A DNA stretch of 64,000 nucleotides from positions 310,001 through 374,000 of the forward strand of contig CAKJVC010000107.1 of assembly GCA_918026815.1 (NCBI GenBank). Reading direction: 5' to 3'. Position 1 is the first letter of the stretch; every line of letters begins with the position of its first letter. The notes beneath the pieces were generated by a model that saw nothing but the letters and a program-made list of their open reading frames with translations, did no database searches and was not told the origin of the DNA. This DNA comes from Chalara sp. BL73. Lineage: Eukaryota > Ascomycota > Leotiomycetes > Helotiales. Below, piece by piece: positions 33,031-44,323 of the stretch. Position numbers and translations under genes: made by a program.

Positions 33031-33774
33031 CTATGTATTTCTGATAACAAGAGCTGCAAAATTGGCATTTTGCCCTTCTGCGAAGTTAGGAGTGATATAG
33101 TTGTAGGACTCATGAGCTTGAATCACAGATGATGTCGATGACGGAGTCGCCGGCTTTAAGGGCGAATATGCCCAAGCTAGCCTATTCGTACCTGTGGGGT
33201 TGAGAATAATTTGGCGACTGTTTGAACCAACATAGTATGTACAACCAGTACATTTGGCTGTGTACTGCCAGTGTGTACCATTCACCCTGTTTCCAGTTCT
33301 GAACAACTGATAGGTAGCGCCAGTGTAGATAGATGGCGATGCGTGAATGCTAAAGAGTATCAGCTATGTAAAATTGACAAAAATTGTGAGTGGTCTCACG
33401 TTGCCCATCTGGAGGAGACAATTGCTTGGTTAGAATTTTGCCAGCCTACAGCCAGAGGATTGAAGGTCATGCCACCTCCCCAAGCCACACCTGCCCAGCC
33501 TACCCCAATAGGAGCAACGACTTGAAGCACGGCATCATAGCTTGTGTTTGGGGAGACAGGAGTTGGTACGGCAATTCGAATGGTGAGGGTTCTACCAAGT
33601 GCATACAGGATATCAGTTGAGGTGAACGTAAAACCAGTTTCACTGTCAAAATATGTGGTAGCATCGGCGACCGATACTGAACGAAATGTTAGTGAAACTT
33701 TTTGAAGAGCAAGAATCCGTCATACCACTGCCGAGCAGAGCTGCCACGGACGTAGCCCAGAAGTTCCAACGCAT
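33031..33774 (-). CDS. Stand-alone secreted b-type cytochrome, cellobiose-dehydrogenase type (AA8, CDH-cyt)
   Basis: Three exons (33774-33726, 33676-33400, 33349-33031) join in frame to 214 residues. Signal peptide MRWNFWATSVAALLGSVSVA is followed by TTYFDSETGFTF. The cytochrome domain has VGWAGVAWGGGMTFNPLAVG, whose Met fits the axial haem ligand of CDH cytochromes, then SSRWAT, HWQYTAKCTGCTYYVGS with the conserved Cys pair, LAWAYS, and IQAHESYNYITPNF, whose His fits the second haem ligand. The protein ends soon after, with no flavin dehydrogenase domain and no CBM. AA8 domains pass single electrons to copper enzymes such as LPMOs or to iron. The partner here is unknown; the neighbouring DUF1996-CBM1 protein is one candidate. 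Confidence 0.85.
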
Positions 33775-34875
33775 CTTGAACGATCTTGAACTCCCGAATG
33801 CAAGATGGGCAAGAAGAGGTAATAAATCGGCGACGTTCAAGGGGCCTATATTGCGATCAAAAGATGACAAGAGGATAAGAAACCTTTCGGATCCGTTGGT
33901 TCTTCCAGAGGCCGCAGAGATGAGCAAGCTTTATTAATGAGGTACTCGCTGTGGAGTCTATTTGAAATTGCAGGTTTTTGTGTGGATGGCGGTCCTTTTT
34001 TGCAAGCAACTAGCTGAAGCCGATTGGAAGCTTCCTGAAATGGGGAAGGAGGATATGTGGTAGAGACCAGCAGAGATTTAGCCGTACTTACTCTGAGCCT
34101 TATGGCAGGCAGGGTAATCAAGCAACTATAGGTGTATCAATAAATAGCATATATCTAATCACAAACACACCGTCACAGGACAAGATAATGTAGCAACAGA
34201 GATCATCCATATTAAGAGCTTGACTTGACTTTTTGAGCCTAAGACTAGCATAGTAAGACGTACGGAAGAACATAAAGGATTCCAAATCAAGTATGAAATT
34301 CTGCAAACCCAGAACTCACAAACACAACAAAGGGGAGTAATACCTGCCAAGATAGTATTTAGCCTACAATGTTTGCCCCTTTTGACAAGTGAGCAGAGCG
34401 AGACGGCTAAGATCTCATATGTCCATTTCTTCACCATGTCGAACTGTAATATCATCACTCTAAAATATTGAGCAATGCATTTAACTCTAAGTCTCCAGGT
34501 CCTCAAATAAAGAAAAGAAATACAGGAAAATACAGAAAAGAGGACTCAAGGAAAGACACGTGGGATTCGGACGATATGCAACCAAATTCAGGGGTAGGTC
34601 GGCAGTTGCGATCGCCCCCTCGCTTAGGCTGAAGAGCCCCTCAGTCGCATCAGCCTCTACATAGAATAGCCTGCAATTCCGAGTCCTACTCTATGTAGTT
34701 GTGTATGCATACGTTCAAATAGAATGTCGCATCATGCCTTGTGGATGGGAGCGAATGTTCCAGAAATAATCCCACACTGTGGTTGCACAGATCGCTACCA
34801 TCTGAAAATGGGTCTCTGAGTAGGTAGATTAAAACTCCAGATGCGAATGTATGCATCGTGATGAGTGACACAGTC
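33775..34875. other. Intergenic, cytochrome upstream region
   Basis: Upstream region of the minus-strand cytochrome gene and 3' flank of the 2EXR gene. Short overlapping open frames on both strands have no coding character that I can support. Confidence 0.4.
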
Positions 34876-35982
34876 TCAAGGAGATGGTGCCATGCCTTGT
34901 CTGCCTATATACTCGCAGTAGCTACCCGTCTCTGCTTCATAGCTCTTTTTCAATGTTTCAAATTTGGCTTTCATGATGGCCGTAGACAGTACCCTGAAAT
35001 TGATTTGATACAGCTTCTCGCGACTGTCTGTATATCTGCTAACTGCAAGCTCTTGCTCTTCATAATCCGATTCATTCTCACCTTCGAAACATGGCGGTAG
35101 GAATGTACCATCATGCTGTGAGTGTTTTTCTGGATGTTTAAGTATATCCAAAGCACCAGGAACATCCATTGAGGGGAGAAAGGCTAGCTGTGACCACCTG
35201 TCCTCCCACCCGAGGTATAAAGAAGATGTTTCGTACGTGAAAGTATCCACGACAATGGTGATACGTTTAAGGTTCTTGAAGAACTCCACAATCTCGCGAA
35301 TGATCTCGCCAGAAGTCTCAAAGTCGCCTGCGTCGGAGAGGAATTCATCATCTACAGCGAGATACTCTAGTTGCGCAAAATCTGCGGAATCGCCAATGAA
35401 GTCAAAGAGAAATGCCCAGCTGAACAGCAGCGGTGTTTCGTTGCGCATCCCCAGAGAACTCGCATCGAGGTACAAGATGTCGCATTTGTGGTCGAAATAC
35501 GTTTGAGGGATTGAATTTTGCGCATGGAAACATGGCTTATAGACCTTAGAAGCAACTTCAAAAGATTCTCGACAGACGAAAAGGAGTGCAGGCGAACGGC
35601 ATCGCGACCGGAAGCCTACCAGTGGCTCTACTTCAGACAAATCTCCACTAATATCCTCAACGAGTTCTGTTAACTCTTCTTCTGTATACGGTTCGTCTTC
35701 ATGCATATGGTCAAGACGTGCCTCTGCATCTTGGCGGCGTTGCTTGATCGCAGCCTGACATTGCGCAGCTAGCAGAGCCAGTTCGAGACGAATAATACGT
35801 GGGCCAGGCAGAGCAAGCTCCCAGATGATCAAGCGCAGTTCGCGCGGCAATCTGGTGAAGGGCTCGAAGACACGATTCCCGCTCGCTGCTGGGTGGAGTA
35901 TATCGTCTCCATCGTAAGATGCAGTAATAACGGACTCCATTGATACACAGTTCGAATCTAGATGCGTTCGGCTAAGACACAT
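34876..35982 (-). CDS. 2EXR-domain protein
   Basis: An intronless open frame of 368 residues; translation more likely starts at residue 15 (MESVITASYDGDD). Residues about 40-60 read FTRLPRELRLIIWELALPGP, the signature of the fungal 2EXR domain ('F..LP.ElR..IW..al..PR'). They are followed by SPALLFVCRESFEVASKVYK, the second conserved block. Between them lies an acidic, Glu-rich helix-forming insert (ARLDHMHEDEPYTEEELTEL). The domain is widespread in Pezizomycotina and expanded in Leotiomycetes; its function is unknown and probably involves protein binding. No signal peptide or membrane helix. Confidence 0.85.
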   Translation of the reverse strand: MCLSRTHLDSNCVSMESVITASYDGDDILHPAASGNRVFEPFTRLPRELRLIIWELALPGPRIIRLELALLAAQCQAAIKQRRQDAEARLDHMHEDEPYTEEELTELVEDISGDLSEVEPLVGFRSRCRSPALLFVCRESFEVASKVYKPCFHAQNSIPQTYFDHKCDILYLDASSLGMRNETPLLFSWAFLFDFIGDSADFAQLEYLAVDDEFLSDAGDFETSGEIIREIVEFFKNLKRITIVVDTFTYETSSLYLGWEDRWSQLAFLPSMDVPGALDILKHPEKHSQHDGTFLPPCFEGENESDYEEQELAVSRYTDSREKLYQINFRVLSTAIMKAKFETLKKSYEAETGSYCEYIGRQGMAPSP

Positions 35983-36279
35983 TAGTTCACCTGGGTGTTG
36001 TGCCCTGCAACAGAAGTTTTACATCTGTTAATTGACGTTGATGCCTGAGGTCCAAGAACACGCGACGCGACTTCTCAATATGGTAAGACACCAAAAAAAC
36101 ATCCGTGGTTACGCGATTGCAACATCGATGTTAACATGTACTTATTTTACTGCTCTCATATTGGCAAGACGACACTTCAAAGGCAACATCATATGATTAA
36201 AATTGTACCAAAGACTTCGGTGATTTACATGAGATCCTAATGCCTGACAGCGCAATTACATACTTAACCCCAACTCACC

Positions 36280-37377
36280 TTACTGCTGTCTAAGAAGAGT
36301 CTTCCACCATGGCAACTGATCCCTTTCCTTCATAGTCTCTTTGCCACCAGAATAATCCCTCCAGCCTTGTGTTGGGTATGGTCTCCGCGCCGGTCTTTGC
36401 CCTTCGCAGCCCAAGGTGAAAGGCGTTCCACCGCGTCTCTCAAACATCATCTTCGCATTTATGAGTTCTTCCTCGGTGTTCCAGAGGCTCTGGCCGATAT
36501 TCCCCTCTTGTGCCGGAACCTTTCGAACGCCTGGAGGGAGATGTAATTGGTCATTTCGGCGAGCCACATGAATAGGAAGAGGATTCCTGATCAGAGGATC
36601 TGGGTCTGTCCGACAGGGTGTCTGCATGTCATGGTGCTTAAAATGAGCGGCTTTCCGGCCAATATGTTTCGAGAACAAATGTGATTCGAGCCAAGAGAAT
36701 CTCTGGGTATCAATTGCTTTGCCACGAATAAGAGAGCCATCCCGTCCGAGGTTGTCTGGAGCCTTTCCGCTGTGGACACACTTAGACTCCAGCTGCCCCA
36801 TGTCTCTTAAAGACTCCGTCAAAGCTACCAGACTCAAGTCACCAGCTTCGACTTCACCTGTAGACGCAAGTTTGAGCTTGGATCTGATCTGACCCGTGGT
36901 CTCGCTGTTCGGAGAGTTGTAGTCTTGCCAGCTTCCAGGGACTCGATACTTGTTGTCAAGGTCCTCTGCTCTACTCTCTTCTCGGCCCGCGGGCTTCCTA
37001 TCCGATGTTGACTTATTCCCCTCGAATTGGAGGTCCATTGCATGATATACCGAGTCTAGGGACATACGTGATGAGGAAGGTGTGAGCACTAGTATATAGT
37101 CGTCGGAGTCTGTGTCGTCCGGTTCAATATTTTGCTTGACTGAGATGATGGGGCATCTGAACTCAAGGGATGATGGTGCCTGGTCGATTACATCTGCCCC
37201 TTGAATCGATTCATTGGTGACCACGGCGATGCCTGATTGCAACTGACTATTAAATGATGCATTACTATGATTCCTGATTCGAGTCGATGGAGATCGCTGC
37301 ATAGACGTGCAATTGACAGTTTGACACACTTCCGGCATTGTGGCGACGTGATTGACAAGTTCCAAAGTCACGTCCAT
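36280..37377 (-). CDS. Hypothetical protein, unrecognised
   Basis: An intronless frame of 365 residues starting MDVTLELVNHVATMPE. It is hydrophilic, Ser/Asp/Arg-rich and probably largely disordered in the middle. The C-terminal third is better ordered and looks conserved: VARRNDQLHLPPGVRKVPAQ, NIGQSLWNTEEELINAKMMF, then Pro/Arg-rich TPFTLGCEGQRPARRPYPTQ and a Trp-rich end (QLPWWKTLLRQQ). There are no membrane helices, signal peptide or known catalytic motif. The length and lack of stops support a real gene, but the function is unknown. Confidence 0.65.
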   Translation of the reverse strand: MDVTLELVNHVATMPEVCQTVNCTSMQRSPSTRIRNHSNASFNSQLQSGIAVVTNESIQGADVIDQAPSSLEFRCPIISVKQNIEPDDTDSDDYILVLTPSSSRMSLDSVYHAMDLQFEGNKSTSDRKPAGREESRAEDLDNKYRVPGSWQDYNSPNSETTGQIRSKLKLASTGEVEAGDLSLVALTESLRDMGQLESKCVHSGKAPDNLGRDGSLIRGKAIDTQRFSWLESHLFSKHIGRKAAHFKHHDMQTPCRTDPDPLIRNPLPIHVARRNDQLHLPPGVRKVPAQEGNIGQSLWNTEEELINAKMMFERRGGTPFTLGCEGQRPARRPYPTQGWRDYSGGKETMKERDQLPWWKTLLRQQ

Positions 37378-38490
37378 GGACTGGATTTTGCTTTCTTATT
37401 ACAGACCCATTGCCTAAACCAAGCTACGAGAATGAAAATCTGTCAACAAGACAGTCTTCCACAAAGCACACATGTCATTTTCGCTGTCTGTTTAGGCAGA
37501 CATTTAATGCACAAACACGCTGGAGGACTGAAAGATGTGAAGTGGCCACATGAAAAACAGAGATTAGTGCCTTACGCCTATCCAAATGATTACTAGCATG
37601 ATGAAGGCACTGCAAACCAGTCATGGGTGGTTAAACATCTCAGGATTGCCACAAGGGATATGTGGTCACGTGATAGTCATGGTTTGCTGAAGACCCAAAG
37701 ACCTGGGACCGCAGTTATATCATTGCTTTGAAGGTCGACGCTCAGCGTATTTCAACGTGCTTTTTAATATCGGATTATATGAAATGATATAATTTTGCGT
37801 AAGACAAACTTAATCAGAGAAGCAGACATCATTGACTTGAGGTGACACCGAAACGGGATTGATATGGGAGAAAACCAACAACTCGGAAACGAAAAGACAA
37901 GATGGTTTTCTCTAGTCCCAAATCAAATATAAGCTCACGCAACGGACCGTAGCATGTTGAAACTCTCCGAGTGGATCAAAGACCTCTCCCCCCCCCCCCC
38001 CCCCTTTCCCCATTTTATCAGACCAATAATGCACAGTTATATATTGTGAAAAGCTGATGAATAGTTATAAATACTAACCTTCGAGTCTCTGGGGAGATAG
38101 AAAATACCCTATTTGTTGCACGGCATCTGACGCTACGTTCAAATATGCAGCATGGGTATCAATGTCACATCGCGCAGGATCAAATCCATGTCGTGTGTCG
38201 GCTGAAGTCTTTTCATTTGTGCCCGCCTTATGACAAGGTATCTTAAAATGTCGACCGATCAGTATGGTTTCTGTCAGAGATCACAAAAATGAGAGCGACG
38301 GCTTTCCTATGGACATCCGTTTGGCTTCATGCACGAACACCAGTGGCCATTTTCATAGCCAGTCACAATGCTTGAGCTTCATGTGGCTCTGTTGAATGTA
38401 ACCATCAGTTGATCAGTTAAGCGGTTTTCCATTGTCTCTCGTGAGGAAATTCTGTTTGCGGAGCTTATTTACGGACTAAGCAAGCTCAAG
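37378..38490. other. Intergenic with a 17-C run
   Basis: AT-rich spacer between the hypothetical gene and the sugar porter, with a run of 17 C at 37988-38004. A CACGTGA-type E-box lies at about 37664-37671. No gene seen. Confidence 0.4.
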
Positions 38491-40534
38491 ATGTTCCCTG
38501 CTTCGTGGAGGAGACATTTACGACTTGTTCCAAGAGGATTTGAAAGGATTTTGTCTCCCGTCAACATGGCCCGGCCCTCTTTAAAATTGCATTTACCTTA
38601 TCGAGCTACCGTCCGTTTACACTTCTTGTGTGCATTCTTCACACTGGCGTCGTTTCTTTGGGGGTGGGTCATCATTTTCTTTGAAGAGCTGTGATTACCT
38701 TCACTACAAATTGCGTATGATAGATCAGTACTGATCAAAAATCAACTCTTTAGGTACAACATCGGAATTTTGGGAACTATTTACGCCCACCCTGGATTCA
38801 AGAAAGCTCTACATCACCCAGATCCCTCTCACACTGGACTGATTACTGCTATATATTATCTTGGAACTTGGATCAGCTATATTTTTCTTTCACACCCAGC
38901 TGCCGATTATTTTGGCAGACGATATGCAGCTGCCACAGGTGTTTTCGTCACGTGTATTGGAGCTGCTCTACAGGCAAGTGCGGGAGGCTCAGGGGCATAT
39001 ACTATGATGGTTATAGGTCGCATAATTTGCGGTCTTGGAATTGCTATTGTTTCAACTTCTGTGCCACTCTATCAAAGGTCTGTTGTGCTCCGTCCTCAGC
39101 AACCTAGTTTCTGATTGCCATACAAAGCGAGATAAGCCCCGCTCATGAACGGGGTAAATATGTCGTGATGAATCATATCGGCCTCGTAGGCGGCTTGGCT
39201 GGCGCTTTCTGGTAAGATGTCCTACTCGAGCATGCGTTGAGCTTAGGCACTTACCTAATTCAAGGGTCGCATATGGGATAGCTCGCTGGGATACTGAAAG
39301 AGGAGAGTATCTGGGATGGCGACTTTCAGTTGCAGTTCAATTCATACCTTCTGTCATTTTCATGATTGGCGTTCCATTCTGTCCTGAATCGTAAGTGCGA
39401 TATGCGCTTGTTGAGGTAGCGCTAACCATACTGGTAGACCACGGTGGCTTGTGCAAAAAGGAAAAGTAGAGCAGGCTCGAAAATCTCTTCAGTACCTAAG
39501 AGATGCTGATCCTTCAGAACCAGAAGTTATTGTCGAACTCGGAAAAATCCAAGTCAGTGTTGAAGGACACCGGCTTGCAACACAACAATCATGGAAGGTT
39601 CTTTTTACGAATGCACCCCTTTTTAAACGCCTTTGGCGTGTTGCCCTTTTGCATTTCATGGCTCAGATGTGCGGCAATACGTCAATGAAATACTACCTGG
39701 TACCCATCTTCATGGAACTAGGCGTCAGCAGGCGGATATCTTTGATGATCGGTGGCATCGAAAGTACTCTTAAAATTGGATGTACTATCATGGAGATGTT
39801 CCTTATAGACCGACTTGGAAGGCGTGTAACACTCATTGTCGGGTGTCTGGTCATGGGTACTGCTTTGGCCGTACGGAATCACTCCTTGTATGTTCAAGGT
39901 GTAAAAATATACTGACATATTGACACAGATTAATGGGGCGCTTCCACTTGCCTACCCGAATAATGTGAACCATGTTGCAGACTACGTTTGTGTGGTTTTC
40001 ATTTTTCTGTTCACATTTGGGTACTCGATTGGATTCGGACCTGCGGCATGGGTCTATGGCTCTGAGGTAAGTCTTCTCTCTTTGTTTCGTGTATCACAGT
40101 CGCTCACAAGAAGTCAGATCTTTCCAACAAATTTCCGCGCAAGAGGCCTTAACTTGGCAGCCTCAGGTGGCTCAATCGGGTCCATCATTGCTTCACAGAC
40201 GTGGCCCGTAGGCATGGCTAACATTGGCTCCAAGACGTACTTCATTTTTATGTCTGTTAATTTTGTGTCCGGTTTAGTATGTCGTCGATATGATTGCACA
40301 CAGTAAGCATAGCCTTTTAAACTGACCAGGCCATAGATAATCTGGGGTTTTTATCCCGAGACGAAGAATCGTTCATTGGAAGATATGGACGTGCTTTTTA
40401 GCGGGCGTCATGCTAGAGGACTTATCTTTGGCCAAGAAACAGCAGATTCCGGTGGAACATCTTCTGATAACGCTGAGGAAGGCTCACTGCCAAAGACCAC
40501 CGCGCGCGCGAGAGCAATAGCTGCAGCCGTGTGA
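38491..40534 (+). CDS. Major facilitator sugar porter
   Basis: Eight exons (38491-38663, 38754-39077, 39128-39211, 39265-39390, 39438-39870, 39929-40066, 40118-40276, 40337-40534) give 544 residues; every junction keeps frame. Sugar porter motifs are all present: FLWGYNIGILGT in helix 1, DYFGRRYA after helix 2, GRIICGLGIAIVSTSVPLYQ with SEISPAHERGK, PESPRWLVQKGKVEQARKSL, DRLGRRVT, and YPETKNRSLEDMD after helix 12. About 12 membrane helices are visible. It should import hexoses, pentoses or oligosaccharides across the plasma membrane. The substrate cannot be read from the sequence; a helix-4 to -5 region like that of fungal lactose/quinate-type porters is possible. It is convergent with the phosphatase gene (204 bp apart). 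Confidence 0.92.
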
Positions 40535-40737
40535 GCAAGTAGCAGGTGGTAACCTCAATTCTGAATCTGTTAGATGAACACCATATCTTTATTAAAGTAT
40601 CTTTAATACTAAGAATCCGAGCCTTGAGGCGCAAATAATATAATAATTCTACTCTGGCCCTGACGATATGTTCTCGGCATCCTCGTATCTATGATTTAGG
40701 GGTGCAACGGATATAATACCTGGACTGTAGATATCTC

Positions 40738-41676
40738 TCATGTCTTGATGCCTACGATCAGCACATTTTTGACGGCCTCAATCGCTTGATCACTAAGATT
40801 ACAACAATGTCTGGCATAAGATTCAGCGCTTCCCCACTTCCGTTGCACCATTTCGAGCATGGCCAGCATACTTTCACCGCGCGCTCCAACCATCCTCTCA
40901 CATCTCTCTTGTCCACCAGGCCCTGCAAAGACGGGGCTCTTCATTAAGCGAGCTACCGCAGCAGGCCTAGATGGAGCTAAGCCAATTTCACTCAGCGCAT
41001 ATTCAGCCGCAACTAGATATGGATTTAGCAGAGAGCGTGAAGGCTATTTGAGATGGCATACTGTACGATGATGGCACGCCGAGAAGTGCAAGCAACACTC
41101 CCACGAACACACCCGTTCGATTATTTCCGGTCGTGCAATGTAACAAACATGCAGGTACCGAGTCATTGGAAGAAACGGGTAAATCGGCAATATGAAGCAT
41201 GATCTGTCGGAACGTGTCTGTCCCGTTAGTCAGGATGTCGGTGAACGCATCAACGATTTCCTATGCAGCAGATTAGACACATTCATCCATGTGGCACGTG
41301 GTCGCCATACCTTTGTCCCCGGCGCGGAGTACTGCGCATATCGGAGAGCCGCTTTCTCGGGGGTATACTCGGAGGGTCCGAATACAGGAATCCATCTCCT
41401 CTCAGTGCCTTCAAGCTCACGATGGCCGCCTGCTCTATCAATTTGCTGTTGAGATCGCAAATCAAAGACTGTTTTAATGTTTAAAGCATAGAGCTTTCGC
41501 AGACCGGAAGATGTGATCGGCGCCGGGTCTGGTCCTCGATAGACAAGTCCTTGTCGTACCTTAGCAGTCACTTCACCATCTGAGTCGCATACCGGATATC
41601 CGCCTATATCGCGTAGATTAGCAAGACCTGGCTCAGCGGATATGAATGGCGGTGACACAGTGTGAGTGGCATCCAT
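40738..41676 (-). CDS. Tyrosine-specific protein phosphatase-like (Y_phosphatase3 family)
   Basis: Three exons (41676-41311, 41260-41062, 41012-40738) give 279 residues in frame. The N-terminus has NLRDIGGYPV and RQGLVYRGPDPAPITSSGLR, typical of bacterial and fungal Y_phosphatase3 proteins (LipA/MptpB-like). VFDLRSQQQIDRAGG follows. The active-site P-loop is LLHCTTGNNRTGVFVGVLLA, a full CX5R motif (Cys-Thr-Thr-Gly-Asn-Asn-Arg). The C-terminus continues EYALSEIGLAPSRPAA. Such enzymes remove phosphate from tyrosine, and some act on phosphoinositides. No signal peptide, so it is cytosolic. The second intron uses donor GTATGCC after codon ...SSY. Confidence 0.88.
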
Positions 41677-42715
41677 TCTAGGGATAGGTAAATTTGTCCT
41701 GTCTGGGAAGATCTAATTCTCAGACAGCTTATCATTCCAGGATCTATAAAGCAGCATCTCGATCTGGCAAATGGCCGCCTTTTGCATCTATCCTATGTAA
41801 GGGGGTTATCATTTTTTTATTTTTTATTCTTGTTCCAAAGTCATGTGCGGGTGCATGTCTGCGGCCCTTCCCCTTTGCATAAAACATGTCAGCAAACACC
41901 CCCGGTGTTACGCAGCCATTCGAGACATCCATGCCGTTGCCGATCCTTTGGCCAGGTCGGCAAATGAGTTTAGGCTCTAAGCCCGAAACAACCACATCCC
42001 CAGATACAAGTATACGGTCTGCCGGATAATTACCCATGCTAGTCGCATAGACTTTAGCCTAAAATACAGGTCGCAGTCTTATCTTGCACTCAGTTGAATG
42101 ATACCAATTTCCAAAAGCTGACAGGATCACACGTGAAAAGACTTGAGCACCAAATACCAAATATGCCTTTCAGTATGTTCACGCAAACGCCTTTGTACTC
42201 AAATACAATATGGCTACGCACTTAGCACGTTTACATTTTTCCTTGACCAGGACTGGAAATACGAAATGACGCAAGGTTTATGCATTGTGCCGTGATTGGC
42301 CACGTAATCATGAACAGCCGCCAAATTTCGGTCGAAATGAAGGTGTTTTTGCCTTTAGTCAGAACTTAATACCGCGGCAGATGTATCTTAAACTATTGAT
42401 CAACATGTGAGCTCGAATATTTGTGTGATAGCTTCAATATTTTCATTGTCGCAAACCTTTCGTTAAATTGAGATTCGCAAGATATTGCCTGGGTTTTAAA
42501 AACTTGAAATGGTTTGACCTGGCTGCCTGAATGAACTGCAGGTTCGGAAAGTTCAAATTGCTGAAGTACCGGAGGTGGAAAACGGATGAGACATTCACGA
42601 AGGTTGAATATTGTTGCGTATCGTCTCCTCAGATCTGACAATGCGAGACCAGAGGGATGAAGAGGAAGCATTCCTGAATGGTATGACAAAACCGCAACCC
42701 TTCTTGTAGCACATA
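41677..42715. other. Intergenic, divergent promoter region
   Basis: Upstream of both the phosphatase (minus) and an MFS transporter (plus). A 97-codon minus frame (42037-41744) containing ADRILVSGDVVVSGLEPKLI is weakly protein-like but has no family match and no introns that extend it. Confidence 0.35.
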
Positions 42716-44323
42716 ATGCTAATGATTTATAAATATTTAGAGGAACAACGCCAAGCTTCGAGGCCCTCGATACTACGATCAGCTTCAACGAAGGAGAAGG
42801 TTTCATGGAGCTCTCTACCAAACAAAACACAGCTCCTCATTCTTGCTGCTTGCCGTTTATCTGAGCCACTTTCGAACTCGACTTTACTTGCATACGTCTA
42901 TTTTCTGCTTCAACACCTTCTATCAAGCCCTTCCACATCACCCTCCGATCCTGAAATAGCCCGCCGATCGGGGCTACTTGTGGGAATCTTTCCATTAGCA
43001 CAGTTCGCAACCAGTCTGCTTTGGGGCTGGCTCTCTGATCGCCATGGGCGGAAACCAATCATTATTTTCGGACTCGCCGTGAGTGTCATAGCCAACCTAT
43101 GTTTTGGATTCTCTACAAGCTTCAGGGCTCTGATGTTCTGGAGAGCCCTCGCTGGATTGGCAAATGGGAATACAAGTGTCATGAGGACGATGACTGCTGA
43201 GATTGTTGTCTTAAGAAAATACCGAGCACGGGCTTTCTTACTCCTGCCGCTCATATTCAACACAGGAAGAATTGCTGCGTTAGCTCTGGGAGGTTGTCTT
43301 GCAGATCCCATCAGACACTTACCTTGGTTGTTTGGAAAAGATGGATTCTTCAATAATGCGGCCGATCCCCAAGGAGTTTCATGGGCACAAAGATATCCCT
43401 TTGCGTTACCGATGATTGTCAACTCAATGTTTCTCTTCGGTGTACTTGTAGTTGCGACTTTTGGTATGAAGGAAACAGCTCCGGTGGTCGAAAAGAAGGG
43501 ATATCGTGAAAAATTCACAAAAGTATCTGAGTTTATTCGGAGAAATATCCGCACGAAGCTACGTTCGAGTTCAGGTTACACAGCAATCAAACTCGATGAA
43601 GAGAATGTAGAGCTGCCAGAAGAAAAATCTGGAATAGCCATACCAAGATCCAAATTCTCATCAATCTGGACTCGGGAGGTAGCACTGACTCTTGCGCTGT
43701 TCGGTCTGCTGCCACTGCACAACAATGCTTTTAACCACCTCTTTCCCATATTTCTGAGCACACCTATCGCCACAGATAGTCATCCAAACCCTTTCTTGTT
43801 CGCGGGTGGTCTTGGCCTCAGCTCAAAAGTCGTCGGATTGTGCCTCTCCATCACTGGAATCTGCGGGATTGTCTTCAAATTTCTCACCTATCCAGAAATT
43901 CAAGCTCGACTGGGCAATCTAAAAACATTTCGTTTGGCAATGTGTGTCGCTCCCATCGCATACATAATCGTGCCGTACCTTGCCCTTCTACCTGAATCCA
44001 ACCTATGGCGATGGCCGAGCATTATTACCGTTGTCTTAGCACAAATAACAGCTCGAGGTTTTGCGATCCCTAGTACGGTGATGCTGTTGACGGATGCGGC
44101 ACCCTCGAAAGATGTTCTGGGCTCAGTGCATGGTGCTGGAAACACGGTGGGAAGCTTGGCGAAGGCAATTGCGCCTGTCGTGGGAGGATGGATATTCGCA
44201 TGGGGCATGGAGAATGGATGTGTTGGTGCCGCGTGGTGGGGATGGCTATGCCCTATGGCATTTGCTAGCTTGGCTTGGTCATATCTCTTAGTTGATTTTG
44301 ATGAGAAGCCTGAGCTAGAATAA
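42716..44323 (+). CDS. MFS transporter, DHA1 type (ZIFL/YCR023C-like)
   Basis: An intronless 535-residue protein with about 12 hydrophobic helices. Between helices 2 and 3 lies motif A, LLWGWLSDRHGRKPIIIFGL. Helix 4-5 shows RALAGLANGNTSVMRTMTAE, and the second half has RGFAIPSTVMLLTDAAPSKD and LGSVHGAGNTVGSLAKAIAP, which match the fungal group related to plant zinc-induced-facilitator and yeast YCR023C proteins. A charged cytoplasmic loop (residues about 255-310) separates the two halves. This group is thought to export small molecules at the plasma membrane or vacuole; the substrate is unknown. Start: two Mets (codons 1 and 3) lie at 42716 and 42722 with no later Met for over 100 residues. 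Confidence 0.88.
   Translation: MLMIYKYLEEQRQASRPSILRSASTKEKVSWSSLPNKTQLLILAACRLSEPLSNSTLLAYVYFLLQHLLSSPSTSPSDPEIARRSGLLVGIFPLAQFATSLLWGWLSDRHGRKPIIIFGLAVSVIANLCFGFSTSFRALMFWRALAGLANGNTSVMRTMTAEIVVLRKYRARAFLLLPLIFNTGRIAALALGGCLADPIRHLPWLFGKDGFFNNAADPQGVSWAQRYPFALPMIVNSMFLFGVLVVATFGMKETAPVVEKKGYREKFTKVSEFIRRNIRTKLRSSSGYTAIKLDEENVELPEEKSGIAIPRSKFSSIWTREVALTLALFGLLPLHNNAFNHLFPIFLSTPIATDSHPNPFLFAGGLGLSSKVVGLCLSITGICGIVFKFLTYPEIQARLGNLKTFRLAMCVAPIAYIIVPYLALLPESNLWRWPSIITVVLAQITARGFAIPSTVMLLTDAAPSKDVLGSVHGAGNTVGSLAKAIAPVVGGWIFAWGMENGCVGAAWWGWLCPMAFASLAWSYLLVDFDEKPELE

Noticed and set aside
41744..42037. A 97-codon minus-strand frame with a GDVVVSGLEPKL segment, considered as an amidohydrolase start
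   Set aside because: Only a short local resemblance, no continuation in either direction, and it lies in a divergent promoter region.
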